Of a stretch of 64,000 nt of DNA, positions 43,771-52,173 are shown piece by piece. This DNA comes from Halopenitus sp041821145 (GTDB taxonomy: Archaea > Halobacteriota > Halobacteria > Halobacteriales > Haloferacaceae). Made by a program: the position numbers and the translations under genes. Every line of letters starts with the position of its first letter. Within the stretch, counting starts at the first letter, position 1. The notes under the pieces are model-generated. The model was not told the DNA's origin. It was given only the letters and a program-made list of their open reading frames with translations, and searched no databases. The stretch is from the NCBI RefSeq assembly GCF_041821145.1, contig NZ_JBGUBC010000007.1, positions 62,001-126,000 of the forward strand, read 5' to 3'.

Positions 43771-44231
43771 GCATTCGATGTGAGTGGTTGTTCTTCGTGA
43801 ATTCGACGACTGCGATCGGTATCTCAACGGAGTCGGTTCCTTCGAGAAACCGCCTTTCGATATCGTCAATCTGATCTAACCCGGTCGGTCCCCCAGCTTA
43901 CTTCGCGATATATTATGGCGTCGAATGGATGCTTGGTGAATTTCTCACCGGAGTCAAAGAAATGGGTTGAAGTAGGATAATCGGAGTTCTGGAGAGACTT
44001 GGAGCTTGGTACCACCAGTATCTATCAATTCGTCTTTCAGAATTCTCACGGCCTGAGTAGAGAACTCGCTGAATGATTCAGGCGTCATTTGCAGTTGAAT
44101 ACCCTTGAGATTCGATTGTGGAGTGGTTCTTGGGGAAAGAGTTGATGGAACTCTTTTTGTGCTCTGAGTAACCACTTGAAGCGGTGGTGTGTTCGTGACT
44201 ACTCCGACTGTTCGTCGACGAGTTCGCGACC

Positions 44232-44453
44232 TCAACTCGCGAGGAGGCGTTGTATCCAAGTTCGGTTTTCGTGCTGGTTCTCGTAAGCGAGGTACTGCTG
44301 GACTGTTTCTCGAGAGTGCATACAGTGCAGGCCCGCCTTGATGAGGCGTGCGTTGGACGTGTCGAGAAATAGGTCCGGTGGGAGTTCCTCGAGGATCTTG
44401 TCGTCTGAGTCAGTCACGATGTCTTCGCCTCCGTTGGATGACGCCTTACTCAT
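44232..44453 (-). CDS. Small hypothetical protein
   Basis: A 73-residue acidic protein: ILEELPPDLFLDTSNARLIK, then an HSRETVQQYLAYENQHENRT segment. Its start overlaps the stop of the upstream 44446 gene by 8 bp, so it is the tail of a two-gene minus-strand operon. I do not recognise it. Codon use is like its operon neighbours. Confidence 0.55.
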   Translation of the reverse strand: MSKASSNGGEDIVTDSDDKILEELPPDLFLDTSNARLIKAGLHCMHSRETVQQYLAYENQHENRTWIQRLLAS

Positions 44454-44721
44454 AGGCAGGGGGTGAGGTGTGGATCGCCGGCGGGTCAGACCACGACTCT
44501 ACTTCCTCCTGGACGGCTGTGAGGACGGCTTGCGCTTGCCTCGAATGTGAATCTTCGTTCGTCGGCGGGTCAATGAGTACCCGGAGTTCGAGGACATCCT
44601 CGAGTTCGATTCCCGGGACGGTGTAATAAAGAGTGTAGAGAACCTTGTCGCGGATGGTTTCAGGCGAGTCACCGGCTTGTGCAATCGTGTCCGGGTCGAC
44701 GGTAGAGGCAGCTGTTGACAT
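44446..44721 (-). CDS. Small hypothetical protein, first of operon
   Basis: A 91-residue acidic protein: DTIAQAGDSPETIRDKVLYT, LYYTVPGIELEDVLELRVLI, then AQAVLTAVQEEVESW. I start at MSTAAS; a second possible ATG lies three codons upstream. About 85 bp upstream lies a 12-bp inverted repeat (44805-44850) shared with the promoter region of the 56956 gene. Function unknown. It is the upstream partner of the 44232 gene. Confidence 0.6.
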   Translation of the reverse strand: MSTAASTVDPDTIAQAGDSPETIRDKVLYTLYYTVPGIELEDVLELRVLIDPPTNEDSHSRQAQAVLTAVQEEVESWSDPPAIHTSPPAYE

Positions 44722-44804
44722 ATGAAACACTTCACCTGCTTGGCGGTGGGGAGAAACCCGCGTTTCTGGGTGAATTCCCGTTCAGAGGTGATAGCGGTCT
44801 CCGT

Positions 44805-44850
44805 AGTTACCCCACGAGGAACGTTGCGGATGCCTCGCCGTGGGGTAACT
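44805..44850. promoter_or_regulatory. Shared operon inverted repeat, copy 1
   Basis: The 12-bp arms AGTTACCCCACG and CGTGGGGTAACT (spacer 22 bp) lie about 85 bp upstream of the 44721 start, after the DUF6610 gene. The spacer itself can pair (GAGG/CCTC). The same arm sequence recurs at 57012-57058, also in front of a minus-strand operon, so a common regulator is likely. Confidence 0.6.
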
Positions 44851-44859
44851 TGAGAGAGA

Positions 44860-45918
44860 CTAATCACCGTTGACGGGCGTGAGTCCCTCCTGGTACTCAA
44901 TACGCTTCCGTTCCGACTCGTTGCGGTACGCAAGCGTCCATCCGTTCTCGTACTCGACAACGATCGCATCCTCGAGCGGATCGTAGTCGGGATTCTCCGG
45001 GTCGTAGACCGGTGCATCGTCGGGAGCGAACGGACTCGGCTCTTCGTAGATGTTTCGCCCGCTCGCCGCCCAGACGGGGTCCTGTGGCTCCTTGACTGCT
45101 TCCCCGTAAACGTCGCAGGGGGTCGTCTCCGGCCAAAGATTGCGTTCCTGCCAGAAGGCACGCATCTCACGGAGACTCCAACGGACAGTTTCACGAATCC
45201 CGAGATTGTCAGCGGATTGCCAGCCATCGCGACTCCAGTACTCTCCGAGGTAGGCGACCTTCGCCGGCCCGTTCCAGTCCATCCCGACGATGTTCGCCGG
45301 CGGCGCACCTGTGAGCGTTGGCTGCGTGAGATCCTGGAGCGCCTCGTACTGGACGGGAGGACTCCCACCGAGGAGGTGAATATGGCGGCCACGCCAGTCC
45401 GCAGGGTCGCTGTAGTCGTCTGCGTGGAGGGACGAGTAGCCGAGCGGATACCCGAGGACCTGGTCGTCGTCGATGATCTCGATTGCCTCGTGGCACTTCG
45501 GGACGATAATGTACGTTGTTGACGGGTACTCTTCGCGGAGGTTGCGAGCGAGTTGGGTGTACTCGCGAGCGTCCTGCGGCGTGTCAGCGTCACCGATGAC
45601 GGCTACATCGGGCTCGTACTCGCGGAACCAGTCGACGTATCGGTCGGGATCGGGGTCGTGGAACTCGTTGTCGAGCATAACCACTGGGAGGTCGACGTTC
45701 CGGTAGGAGTCGATCTGGAGGCGATAGTCCTCACGGATGCCCGTGGTGAAGCCAAGTTTGTAGGCGTCCGTCGCGAACGGCGCTCTGAAGAGAAAGCCAA
45801 TATATGCGGGGCGGCGAGCCGCCTCAAGGGTGTCTGGTTCGGATGTCGCGTGTGGTGGTGCGAACGGACGTTGTATCTCGGTCGAAGCCGAAGCTACCTG
45901 AAGAGAACTGGAAGCCAT
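44860..45918 (-). CDS. DUF6610 protein, possible transglycosylase-like (DpdA-like)
   Basis: A 352-residue soluble protein. Notable stretches are EPDVAVIGDADTPQDAREYT (about 98-117), YIIVPKCHEAIE, LGYPLGYSSL, RHIHLLGGSPPVQYEAL (about 178-194) and NIVGMDWNGPAKVAYLGEYW (about 208-227). I know this as the haloarchaeal mobile-element family DUF6610. The H-L-L-G-G-S-P motif and the following conserved Asp resemble tRNA-guanine transglycosylase-type barrels, in particular the DNA-modifying DpdA group. That link is inference. If it holds, host preQ0 from archaeosine synthesis could be the base donor. Only an unused gap of about 190 bp separates it from the next gene cluster. Confidence 0.6.
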   Translation of the reverse strand: MASSSLQVASASTEIQRPFAPPHATSEPDTLEAARRPAYIGFLFRAPFATDAYKLGFTTGIREDYRLQIDSYRNVDLPVVMLDNEFHDPDPDRYVDWFREYEPDVAVIGDADTPQDAREYTQLARNLREEYPSTTYIIVPKCHEAIEIIDDDQVLGYPLGYSSLHADDYSDPADWRGRHIHLLGGSPPVQYEALQDLTQPTLTGAPPANIVGMDWNGPAKVAYLGEYWSRDGWQSADNLGIRETVRWSLREMRAFWQERNLWPETTPCDVYGEAVKEPQDPVWAASGRNIYEEPSPFAPDDAPVYDPENPDYDPLEDAIVVEYENGWTLAYRNESERKRIEYQEGLTPVNGD

Positions 45919-46105
45919 ACGCGGGAAGTGTGAATAGCTGGTTGCAACGGTTCTTGACGAACGATACGGATGCCGTGCTGTGCAGCGGCTCAGGCCAGCT
46001 GCCGCGAAGAAAGACTCGCGAGACAGGTATTGTCCCGAGAGATGGAGGAATTCATATCTCGAGAGTTCGAGCGTTCAGGTGACGAGTTGTGGTCCAGAGC
46101 GACGG

Positions 46106-47032
46106 TTAGGAGGTATTGCACTGATGGCGCTGCTCGCAACTCTGGCAGAGGAGCATCTGGTCGGGATCGTCCATCGCCTCGCGTTCGTGGTCTTTCAGTC
46201 GGTTATGGCCCCAGCGGTTGTACGCCTCGTCGGGTCCGTCGTCCAGGGCGGCGAACGCGCCGACGGCTGCTTCGAGACAGAGAATGCGCCGATAGACATC
46301 GGGATAGAAGAGCCGGATCATCCGGAGTTCTTTACGTTTGGAGAAAGCCCCACAGAGGCATTCTCCCGAGATTTCGAGCGTCTCCTTTACGGGTGACATC
46401 GGGAGGTCGAGGCTGCGTCGGTAGCGGCGAACATCGAGTGGAGTGAATTCGACGAGCGGAGAGATCGTCGGATAGCCAAGGAACTCCTGCTGACCGCTCG
46501 CGTCGACGTTTTCCATCCGGTCCTGCGATTCGTGCCGGGAGACACCGGAGATGAGAAGGAGGTCGTCCTCAAGCATCTTCAGGAAGCGCGAGAGCGGCTT
46601 CTCCTTGAGATTCCAGTACATATACTTGTGCGCTCCGGGGCCAGGGAAGCCAAATCGCTGGATGAGCGCCGTATATTCCTCGTGCGGCCGACGGTACTCG
46701 TGCTCTTGGCCCGGGTCGTCACAGGGCGCTCCGACCTCGTAGTACGGGATGTCGAGTGCTTCTGCTCGCTCCTCGACAAATGCGGTCGTCTCCGGGATGC
46801 CGATCCCGGTGTTGATGTGGATGATACCATCCAGATCGAGGTAGTGAGATTGATAGACGACGTGCATCGCGGTCAATGAATCGTGGCCGCCGGAGACGAG
46901 CGCGTAGACACGGTCTGTTTCAGGGGCGGCCTTGATCACGCGACGGGCGGTGTTCGCGGCCTCGGTGTCGACATCGTCGGGGAAACCCAGCCGGAAGTCC
47001 GACGTCGACGAGACGGCGGCAGTAGAGCTCAT
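46106..47032 (-). CDS. PP-loop ATPase of the PAPS reductase family
   Basis: A 308-residue protein with the PP-loop motif SGGHDSLTAMH (residues 47-57), the family's CxxC-type region SGECLCGAFSKRKE near 233 and a C-terminal CQSCEQRHQC. Relatives are PAPS/APS reductases, but in mobile elements members of this family activate substrates with ATP for sulfur transfer (DndC is one). It overlaps the upstream zinc-ribbon gene by ATGA. It lies next to the DUF6610 gene on the same strand, which suggests a shared DNA or base modification role. No sulfate-assimilation genes are nearby. Confidence 0.78.
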   Translation of the reverse strand: MSSTAAVSSTSDFRLGFPDDVDTEAANTARRVIKAAPETDRVYALVSGGHDSLTAMHVVYQSHYLDLDGIIHINTGIGIPETTAFVEERAEALDIPYYEVGAPCDDPGQEHEYRRPHEEYTALIQRFGFPGPGAHKYMYWNLKEKPLSRFLKMLEDDLLLISGVSRHESQDRMENVDASGQQEFLGYPTISPLVEFTPLDVRRYRRSLDLPMSPVKETLEISGECLCGAFSKRKELRMIRLFYPDVYRRILCLEAAVGAFAALDDGPDEAYNRWGHNRLKDHEREAMDDPDQMLLCQSCEQRHQCNTS

Positions 47033-47379
47033 ACTGAGGCGTCGTGGTCGAGGTTGTTTGTGAGGGCGAGCCAGAGAGCGTATGCGGCGTGGCGGTAGAG
47101 GACGGTCTCACACTCGGGACACCAGTACTCGACGGTGCCGAGTCGATCGAGGGCGGCGCTGAACGCGCTCGACCCATCGTGATGAATCGCACATTCCTCG
47201 TTCAGATGCATCTCGTGGAGGTGGGACGTCCCACACTCGGGACAGGGCTGACCCGGCTCCCAGTCGTCGCGTGCGATGGCTGTGACGGAGTACGGTTTGT
47301 CGCTTGGACGGGACCCAGTGAGCTGGTAGGAGGTCTCGCTGCGGGCGTCGGGGGACGTGGTGGAGTCTGTCTCGGTCAT
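47029..47379 (-). CDS. Zinc-ribbon protein coupled to the PP-loop gene
   Basis: A 116-residue protein. An acidic Thr/Ser N-terminus precedes a zinc site with CPECGTSHLHEMH and later C-x-IHH and CPECETVLYRHAAYALW. The ATGA overlap with the PP-loop gene indicates coupled translation. I start at MTETDS; the longer frame upstream is Arg/Cys-rich and unlikely. Possible nucleic-acid-binding partner of the PP-loop protein. Function unknown. Confidence 0.6.
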   Translation of the reverse strand: MTETDSTTSPDARSETSYQLTGSRPSDKPYSVTAIARDDWEPGQPCPECGTSHLHEMHLNEECAIHHDGSSAFSAALDRLGTVEYWCPECETVLYRHAAYALWLALTNNLDHDASV

Positions 47380-47454
47380 ATGGATCACGCAGCCCGTTCG
47401 ACGGGCTTTCAGGCTCGAAGAGTGAGAAAAACACACCGAGCGAGGAGGGTGCTG

Positions 47455-47736
47455 TTAGAACGGTGGTTCGACGTCGATCGCTGCGACGTACTCGTTGATA
47501 TTCTCCTGTGCTAACGGGGCTTGAGGGGTGGGTCCGTCGTCAGTTGTTGGGACCGCACGAAGCGCCGAAACGAACGTGCAGTGTGGACAATCGAACCAGT
47601 AGGTCGCGTCCTCGTTCGGGGCGGGGTCAGTGAAAATGATGATGAGCGGATCGGCTCCGCATTCGGGACAGGCGTGGGCTGAGGCGCGCTGATGGTGCTG
47701 GCGGCGATTCGTCATAGAGTGAGCACGAGAGGACAT
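47455..47736 (-). CDS. Zinc-ribbon protein
   Basis: A 93-residue protein with CPECGADPLIIIFTDPAP followed by WFDCPHC, a two-knuckle ribbon. The His/Gln-rich N-terminus (MTNRRQHHQRAS) may start at the internal ATG at 47715. It lies in the minus-strand operon between the methyltransferase and PP-loop genes. Function unknown. Confidence 0.55.
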   Translation of the reverse strand: MSSRAHSMTNRRQHHQRASAHACPECGADPLIIIFTDPAPNEDATYWFDCPHCTFVSALRAVPTTDDGPTPQAPLAQENINEYVAAIDVEPPF

Positions 47737-47763
47737 AGTGTTGGGAAGGGTGGGAGACGGAAG

Positions 47764-49230
47764 CTAGTTCGGCTGTGAAGCAAACTGTTCGAGGGATTCC
47801 TGTTCGGTTGGGGCTGTCGAGGCGGTTGTGGAGTCGTCCTTTTGGTCGGTCGAGAGAGTGGATGGCGTTCTGGAAGTGACGCCGGAATCGCATTCGTGTC
47901 GGTCGTGGTGCTCTTCGAGGTAGTCCAGGCGCTCGGGGTGTGGCCGGTGAAGGATGGTGCCGTCGCCGGTGACGCAGTAGTTCTCGGGTCGCGCTCCGCA
48001 GGTTGGACAGTCGACGTACCAGGCGGGGTGGAGATACCAGCCCTCACCACACCGAATGCACGAGTGTTGTGCCTCGGCGTCCGAGTCTGGCACGTGGATG
48101 TCCTGGGGTGAGTGGTCGGTCACGTGGACATCGAGTCCCGTGTTCTGTTTCGTGTCGATACTGATGATCCAGTCCTGCTCGACGCTGGGATGTTCGATGA
48201 CGGCGACGCGGGAGCGACGGTAGTCGAGGCGCTGCGGCATACAGGTCGCGGTGTGGCCGACTTGGATGATCTGGCCGCCTGCGGTGACGAGTGGATGGAG
48301 TTCCTGCTTGAGTGCTGTATCCCGGCCAGTGGTGCGGCCAGCGTAGTCAGTGGTCTGCTGGAACGCCTCACTCGGGAGGTCCACGATGACGGTGTGGAAG
48401 ATGCCGGCAGCGAATTCGGCGGCGAGTTCTCGCTCGTCGAAGTGGTACGCGGCGTCGACGGACTCGTCGACGCTCGTCTGCACCAGGTGGCCGTCGTGGG
48501 GGAGTGACCTTTCGTGCGTCGAGACGTCGAGGACACGCCCGGAGAGATGGGTGGCGAGGTAGTCGGCGACGCCGGCTTGAGGTGTGATCTCGGGGCTGAG
48601 GCGGATGTACTTGAGGTCGATGGGCGTGTTCCCGTTCCCGCTGGTTGCGACGCCGCCTGACGCGGTGGCTTCTGCGTTCGGGATTGCGGCGCCGGTCACG
48701 TAACTGGGGCGGCCTGCCGACGTGGTCTCGTTGTCGGGTTTCTGAGCGACGGTCCCGAGCCAGTCGTGCTGGCGGCCGAGGGTGTTCCAGACGGCGATTT
48801 CTTCTAGCATGTACTCCTCTCCGGGCGGCATAAGCGTCGTCGTATAGCCGAGTCGGATGACGCGACCACCGGGCTTCAGGAGGGTGTCGACGACGCGAGC
48901 GAGTTCGGTGATCGTGGGTAGTGTGTCGTCCTTGCGGTCGTAGGTGGTCGTGCTCTGCCGTTCCGAGAACGGCGGGTCGAGGACGATCACGTCGAACGAC
49001 TCGGCCTCAAGAACGTCGGGAAGGTCGCGGGCGTCGACGTGGTAGTCGACGTCGATCTCGGGATTGATGTCGTTCCGGACGATCGGCCCGTCGTGAGTGA
49101 GCTGGGTCTGTCCGGCACACGCGTTGAGGACGCGACCGTCGAGTTGGGACTCGACCCAGTCGCGGAGCTTCTGTTCGCCGAACGTCCAGCGGTCGGGCTG
49201 GACCGTCCAGTAGGAGAGCGAGGGAGGCAT
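47764..49230 (-). CDS. Two-lobed SAM methyltransferase with zinc ribbon
   Basis: A 488-residue protein. Residues about 30-165 form a class I methyltransferase with motif I-like RVLNACAGQTQL and catalytic DPPF at 85-88 (SFDVIVLDPPFSERQ), as in N6-adenine or N4-cytosine DNA methylases. Residues about 232-370 repeat the same fold (GRVLDVSTHERSLPHDGH; VIVDLPSEAF; IIQVGHTATCMP), but the second DPPF has become VDLP, so that lobe is probably catalytically dead. A zinc ribbon follows (CIRCGEGWYLHP; CPTCGARPENYC), with a Ser/Thr-rich tail. The duplicated fold suggests a target-recognition or dimer-mimic lobe. Confidence 0.75.
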   Translation of the reverse strand: MPPSLSYWTVQPDRWTFGEQKLRDWVESQLDGRVLNACAGQTQLTHDGPIVRNDINPEIDVDYHVDARDLPDVLEAESFDVIVLDPPFSERQSTTTYDRKDDTLPTITELARVVDTLLKPGGRVIRLGYTTTLMPPGEEYMLEEIAVWNTLGRQHDWLGTVAQKPDNETTSAGRPSYVTGAAIPNAEATASGGVATSGNGNTPIDLKYIRLSPEITPQAGVADYLATHLSGRVLDVSTHERSLPHDGHLVQTSVDESVDAAYHFDERELAAEFAAGIFHTVIVDLPSEAFQQTTDYAGRTTGRDTALKQELHPLVTAGGQIIQVGHTATCMPQRLDYRRSRVAVIEHPSVEQDWIISIDTKQNTGLDVHVTDHSPQDIHVPDSDAEAQHSCIRCGEGWYLHPAWYVDCPTCGARPENYCVTGDGTILHRPHPERLDYLEEHHDRHECDSGVTSRTPSTLSTDQKDDSTTASTAPTEQESLEQFASQPN

Positions 49231-49278
49231 ATTGGTGAGCGGACGATGGTTCGCGGGGCAGGCGCTGCGAGGAGAGGG

Positions 49279-49500
49279 TTACTGATGGGTGAAGCCGAAT
49301 GCTTGGCCGTTACTGTCGATGCCGAACAGCGCCCCGGGGCCGTTCCCCTCGGGGTCTATCGACGGGTAGACTTTGGTACCGTCCTCGAATACGATGACGG
49401 TAGGTCTCTTCCCGCGGTAATGGTTCCAGCCCTCACGCTCGAGTTCGGCGTCGGTCATCTGACGGACTTCACGGACGGTTTGGTTTTCGAGGTCGGACAT
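49279..49500 (-). CDS. Small hypothetical protein
   Basis: A 73-residue protein: MTDAELEREGWNHYRGKRPT, VIVFEDGTKVYPSIDPEGNG, PGALFGIDSNG. I have seen very similar small proteins repeatedly in haloarchaeal plasmids, function unknown. It lies upstream of the methyltransferase gene, 48 bp apart on the same strand. Confidence 0.65.
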   Translation of the reverse strand: MSDLENQTVREVRQMTDAELEREGWNHYRGKRPTVIVFEDGTKVYPSIDPEGNGPGALFGIDSNGQAFGFTHQ

Positions 49501-49584
49501 GATGCCTTCCGGCCTCGTGGAGGCAGAAAAAATAGCCTGTAGTCCGGTGCTTTTGTTTGGGAGTACGATTGTGGTGTCCCGATT

Positions 49585-49882
49585 TTAGGAGGAGATGTCT
49601 TGGAACACCTCATCGATTTCTCCTGCGGTAATCTCAAAATCCCTGTCCAACTCCCTCGTCAGGTTGTCGCGCAGAGCCATTCCGTATTCCTGTGCTGTAT
49701 CTTCGTCGTAGAGGTCTGAGAGCAGGCTCTTCGCTAAATTCAGTGGGCCACGGCCAGAGTAGCCAGTTGAAAAGTCGTTGTTAGTGACGTCTTCTTTGAC
49801 GACACGGGCAGACTCCAGTTCGGTTGTGGTGCCGTTCTCTTCTACGTAGACTCTGACTGTGCCTGCTTCGGATTCTCCGCGA
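49585..49882 (-). pseudogene. DUF6166-like gene, 3' part, split by transposon
   Basis: About 99 codons of an intact frame run from the transposon edge to TAA (49585-49587): VRVYVEENGTTTELES, DFSTGYSGRGPLNLAKSLLS and DLYDEDTAQEYGMALRDNL. They resemble DUF6166 proteins. The 5' part (M-N-G-S-P-D-T-V-Y) lies at 50886-50919 beyond the element. Rejoined across the 8-bp duplication, the gene is a continuous 107-residue frame, so only the insertion disrupts it. The family is common on haloarchaeal plasmids, role unknown. Confidence 0.7.
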
Positions 49883-49943
49883 CGCTCTTCGGAAGCAGAT
49901 TGTTGGTCGGGTAGAGCTGGCGCTATGAAAACGTAGCGGGCAA

Positions 49944-49965
49944 GGGTGACGCGGCAGCGTCACCC
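49944..49965 (+). repeat. Hairpin upstream of the transposase start
   Basis: The perfect 9-bp arms GGGTGACGC and GCGTCACCC flank GGCA. They sit just before the ATG at 49973. Such hairpins in insertion sequences can sequester start signals in read-through RNA, limiting transposition; that role is inferred. Confidence 0.5.
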
Positions 49966-49972
49966 GAATGCA

Positions 49973-50857
49973 ATGTTCCCATTTGAATTGCTGAGTTCGG
50001 AGGCGAGCGCCGCGAACCTGCTGGAGCAGGTTCGCTGGCGCGATGGCCTCTGTTGCCCGCGCTGCCGGTCTGAGTCAGTGATCAAACACGGCAGCTATCG
50101 GGAGTATCAACGGTACCTCTGTAAGGATTGCGACCGCACGTTCAACGACAAGACCGGCACGATCTTCGCGCACGCGAAGATCGGCCTCGACAAGCTCTTG
50201 TTCGCGTTCTACACGTTCCTTCGGTTCAACACGAGTATCCGCCAGTTAGACGCTGAAATCGACGTTTCGTATCGGTCGCTTCGCCGGCGCGTCGAGCAGT
50301 TCGCCAGAACGCTCGACGCGCCAGCCATCTCCCTCGTTGGCCCGGTCGAGATCGACGAGTTCTACGTCTCTGCCGGGCAGAAAGGCCGCGAGCGCGACCA
50401 GGAGTCGCGCTCGCGTGGGCTTTCGAAACGCGGACGAGGAACATACGAGGGGGACAAACCGCCAGTATTCACGCTCGTCGATCGCGGCAGCGATCAGCGA
50501 TACGTCGTCCCGGCGAAATCCGCTGACGAATCGGCCGTGCGACTCCTTCTCGACAACCGCGAGAAGGAGTCGCTGACCGTCTATACTGACGGATTTCGGG
50601 CCTACGATCCACTCGACGATGCTGAGACCTTCCACCGAGAATCAGTAATTCACAGTGACGGCGAGTACGTTGATGGAGACGCACACGTGAACACGTGCGA
50701 AAGCCACGCGTCGCTGGCGCGACGGTGGCTCTCGCCGCACCGAGGCGTCTCAAAAGACAAACTGACAGCGTATCTCAGACCGTTCCAGCTTCGGCGACAA
50801 ATCCTCCGCAAACCCGGGCGAGAGGCACTGAAAGAGATTATCCGAGCAGTTCTCTGA
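49973..50857 (+). CDS. IS1595-family transposase
   Basis: A 294-residue transposase. The N-terminal zinc ribbon is CCPRCRSESVIKHGSYREYQ, then RYLCKDCDRTFNDKTGT. A DDE-type catalytic core follows: VGPVEIDEFYVSAGQKG, VYTDGFRAYDPLDD, then DAHVNTCESHASLARRWLSP, ISXO2-like. The end is RPFQLRRQILRKPG. I start at MFPFELLSSEAS; GTG at 49946 lies inside a hairpin that would hide it. The frame is intact, so the element may still move. It is inserted antisense to the gene it splits. Confidence 0.92.
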   Translation: MFPFELLSSEASAANLLEQVRWRDGLCCPRCRSESVIKHGSYREYQRYLCKDCDRTFNDKTGTIFAHAKIGLDKLLFAFYTFLRFNTSIRQLDAEIDVSYRSLRRRVEQFARTLDAPAISLVGPVEIDEFYVSAGQKGRERDQESRSRGLSKRGRGTYEGDKPPVFTLVDRGSDQRYVVPAKSADESAVRLLLDNREKESLTVYTDGFRAYDPLDDAETFHRESVIHSDGEYVDGDAHVNTCESHASLARRWLSPHRGVSKDKLTAYLRPFQLRRQILRKPGREALKEIIRAVL

Positions 50858-50885
50858 CTCACCAACAATGTACTTCACAAGAGCG

Positions 50886-50919
50886 CTCCGCGATAAACTG
50901 TGTCGGGACTCCCGTTCAT
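50886..50919 (-). pseudogene. DUF6166-like gene, 5' end beyond the transposon
   Basis: The ATG at 50917-50919 encodes M-N-G-S-P-D-T-V-Y, then the shared TSD codons. It completes the gene at 49585-49882. Confidence 0.65.
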
Positions 50920-50968
50920 ATTTCCAGTTTCGTGCTCGTTGGATTGTTAAACTATTCGACGCTTCGGA

Positions 50969-52099
50969 TTAATTGGTGACTCGTTCTCCGTACGGGTCGA
51001 TAGCGGGTTGTCCGACTGTTGAGATCCGGTGCAGTGTCTTGAGCGAAACATCGATCCAGCCGTAGCCATTCGGGGCCACGCTACACCGGATCGTTGAAAG
51101 GGTATCCGGATGCTGATAGAGAAGAACGTACGTCTCACTCGGCTTGTGGATACAGAGAACGGTATGCCAGCCGTCGGGTGTTTGTGTATCCTCGGTCGCG
51201 GCGTGAGAGCCGGTAAGCGCCTGTATCGTCAGTGAGCTGGGAACATCACGGGGATAGCCCATCGTCGTGTCGTCGAGCTCGACGTAGAAGCTGTCGCGGT
51301 CACGGAAGTCGTAGAAGTCGAGTACGCCCTGGGGGACGGCGGGTGCGTCGAGGGAGACGTCACGGATGGAGGGGTCGCCAAGGTCGAGCGGATCAATACT
51401 CGGGGCTGTCGGTGTTGACGACGTGAGAGGAGATGTGGCGGTCGCCGCGGTTCCGCCATCGCTCGCGAAGAGATCGTCGAGTCGAGACTGCTTCTGGGCG
51501 GCTTTTACCTCCTCGCGGGTATAAATAGCGCCGAGGGAGTCGAGGAGTTCCAGAACGTCGTCGGAGAGGTCGGCGGCGAAGACAGTGAGAATGGATGCGA
51601 ACGGCGCGTTCTTTTTCGTTCCGTGGAAGGTGAGGCGACCCTCGATGAGTGTGAGATAATCGCCGTTCGCAGCGTACTGGTGGAACCACTGCGTGCTGGT
51701 GTTCCCGGGGAGGAGACACATAATGAGCGAGGGTGCATCAGCATCGTCGCGACTGGCCTCTCGAGTTACCTTCTTCATCCAGGTTTCGAGGTCCGAGTAT
51801 GGCGGGTTCACGTAGATGGAATCGTAGCCCGTCCAGTCCTGTGCGAGGCCGTTGTCCTCGATGTCGAATCGCGTTTTCGCGATCGGTATGGGCTCTGCTC
51901 CCGAGCACGGATCGAGATCGAAGAGCCCACCGATAGCCGAATGGAGGCGACGGATGAACTGTGTCGGCGTGCCGCGTTCGTCGTTACCCGACTGACTCGT
52001 GGCCTGGATAGTCGAGGGTGCCATCTGGTCATCGTCCGTGTCCGAGTCTTGGGTGTCCGTGATGGGACTGGGGTCAGCTGAAGGAGTGGAGTCGCTCAT
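50969..52099 (-). CDS. Dam-type DNA N6-adenine methyltransferase
   Basis: A 376-residue protein. Residues about 40-190 match phage-type Dam (PF05869-like): DERGTPTQFIRRLHSAIGGL, DLDPCSGAEP and the catalytic NPPY (N98-Y101; YVNPPYSDLETWMKKV), then FHGTKKNAPFASILTVFA. The remaining 180 residues form a family-unknown extension, with a Ser/Thr/Pro linker (GTAATATSPLTSSTPTAP). The N-terminal 40 residues are disordered and acidic. It would methylate adenine in DNA, giving protection from restriction. It is the most promoter-proximal gene of a minus-strand run that the transposon interrupts. Confidence 0.87.
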   Translation of the reverse strand: MSDSTPSADPSPITDTQDSDTDDDQMAPSTIQATSQSGNDERGTPTQFIRRLHSAIGGLFDLDPCSGAEPIPIAKTRFDIEDNGLAQDWTGYDSIYVNPPYSDLETWMKKVTREASRDDADAPSLIMCLLPGNTSTQWFHQYAANGDYLTLIEGRLTFHGTKKNAPFASILTVFAADLSDDVLELLDSLGAIYTREEVKAAQKQSRLDDLFASDGGTAATATSPLTSSTPTAPSIDPLDLGDPSIRDVSLDAPAVPQGVLDFYDFRDRDSFYVELDDTTMGYPRDVPSSLTIQALTGSHAATEDTQTPDGWHTVLCIHKPSETYVLLYQHPDTLSTIRCSVAPNGYGWIDVSLKTLHRISTVGQPAIDPYGERVTN

Positions 52100-52173
52100 A
52101 CGGATCTCTCCTCTATCTCACTCGTGGGGAGAGAGAAAGCAGGGAAGAGCGTGGAAAGCGACGGATAGAGAGG

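Larger units (their letters stand above)
42773..44231. other. Gene graveyard with several remnants
   Basis: Besides the CDF fragment this 1.46 kb holds the following: the palindrome at 43309; a hydrophobic minus-strand segment (GKFGTTILLPIIFLFTHRII near 43470-43530), related to 25900-26060; a crcB remnant (43660-43770); and a plus-strand fragment PVGPPAYFAIYYGVEWMLGE near 43870-43930 that ends in a stop. A minus-strand frame at 43954-44259 overlaps the end of the next operon but is not convincing as a gene. Confidence 0.5.
49875..50893. mobile_element. IS1595-type insertion sequence with 8-bp TSD
   Basis: The element spans 49883-50885 (1,003 bp). Perfect target duplications CTCCGCGA lie at 49875-49882 and 50886-50893. 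The terminal inverted repeats begin CGCTCTTCGGAAGCAGATTG (left) and CGCTCTTGTGAAGTACATTG (right, minus strand). The 8-bp duplication and transposase type fit IS1595. It is the likely source of the 166-bp MITE at 31.97 kb. A 9-bp-stem hairpin (49944-49965) precedes the transposase start. Confidence 0.93.

Noticed and set aside
43954..44259. Minus-strand frame as the last gene of the 44.2 kb operon
   Set aside because: Its N-terminus is basic and repetitive and overlaps the preceding gene by 28 bp. Only the last 45 residues look natural, so support is too weak.
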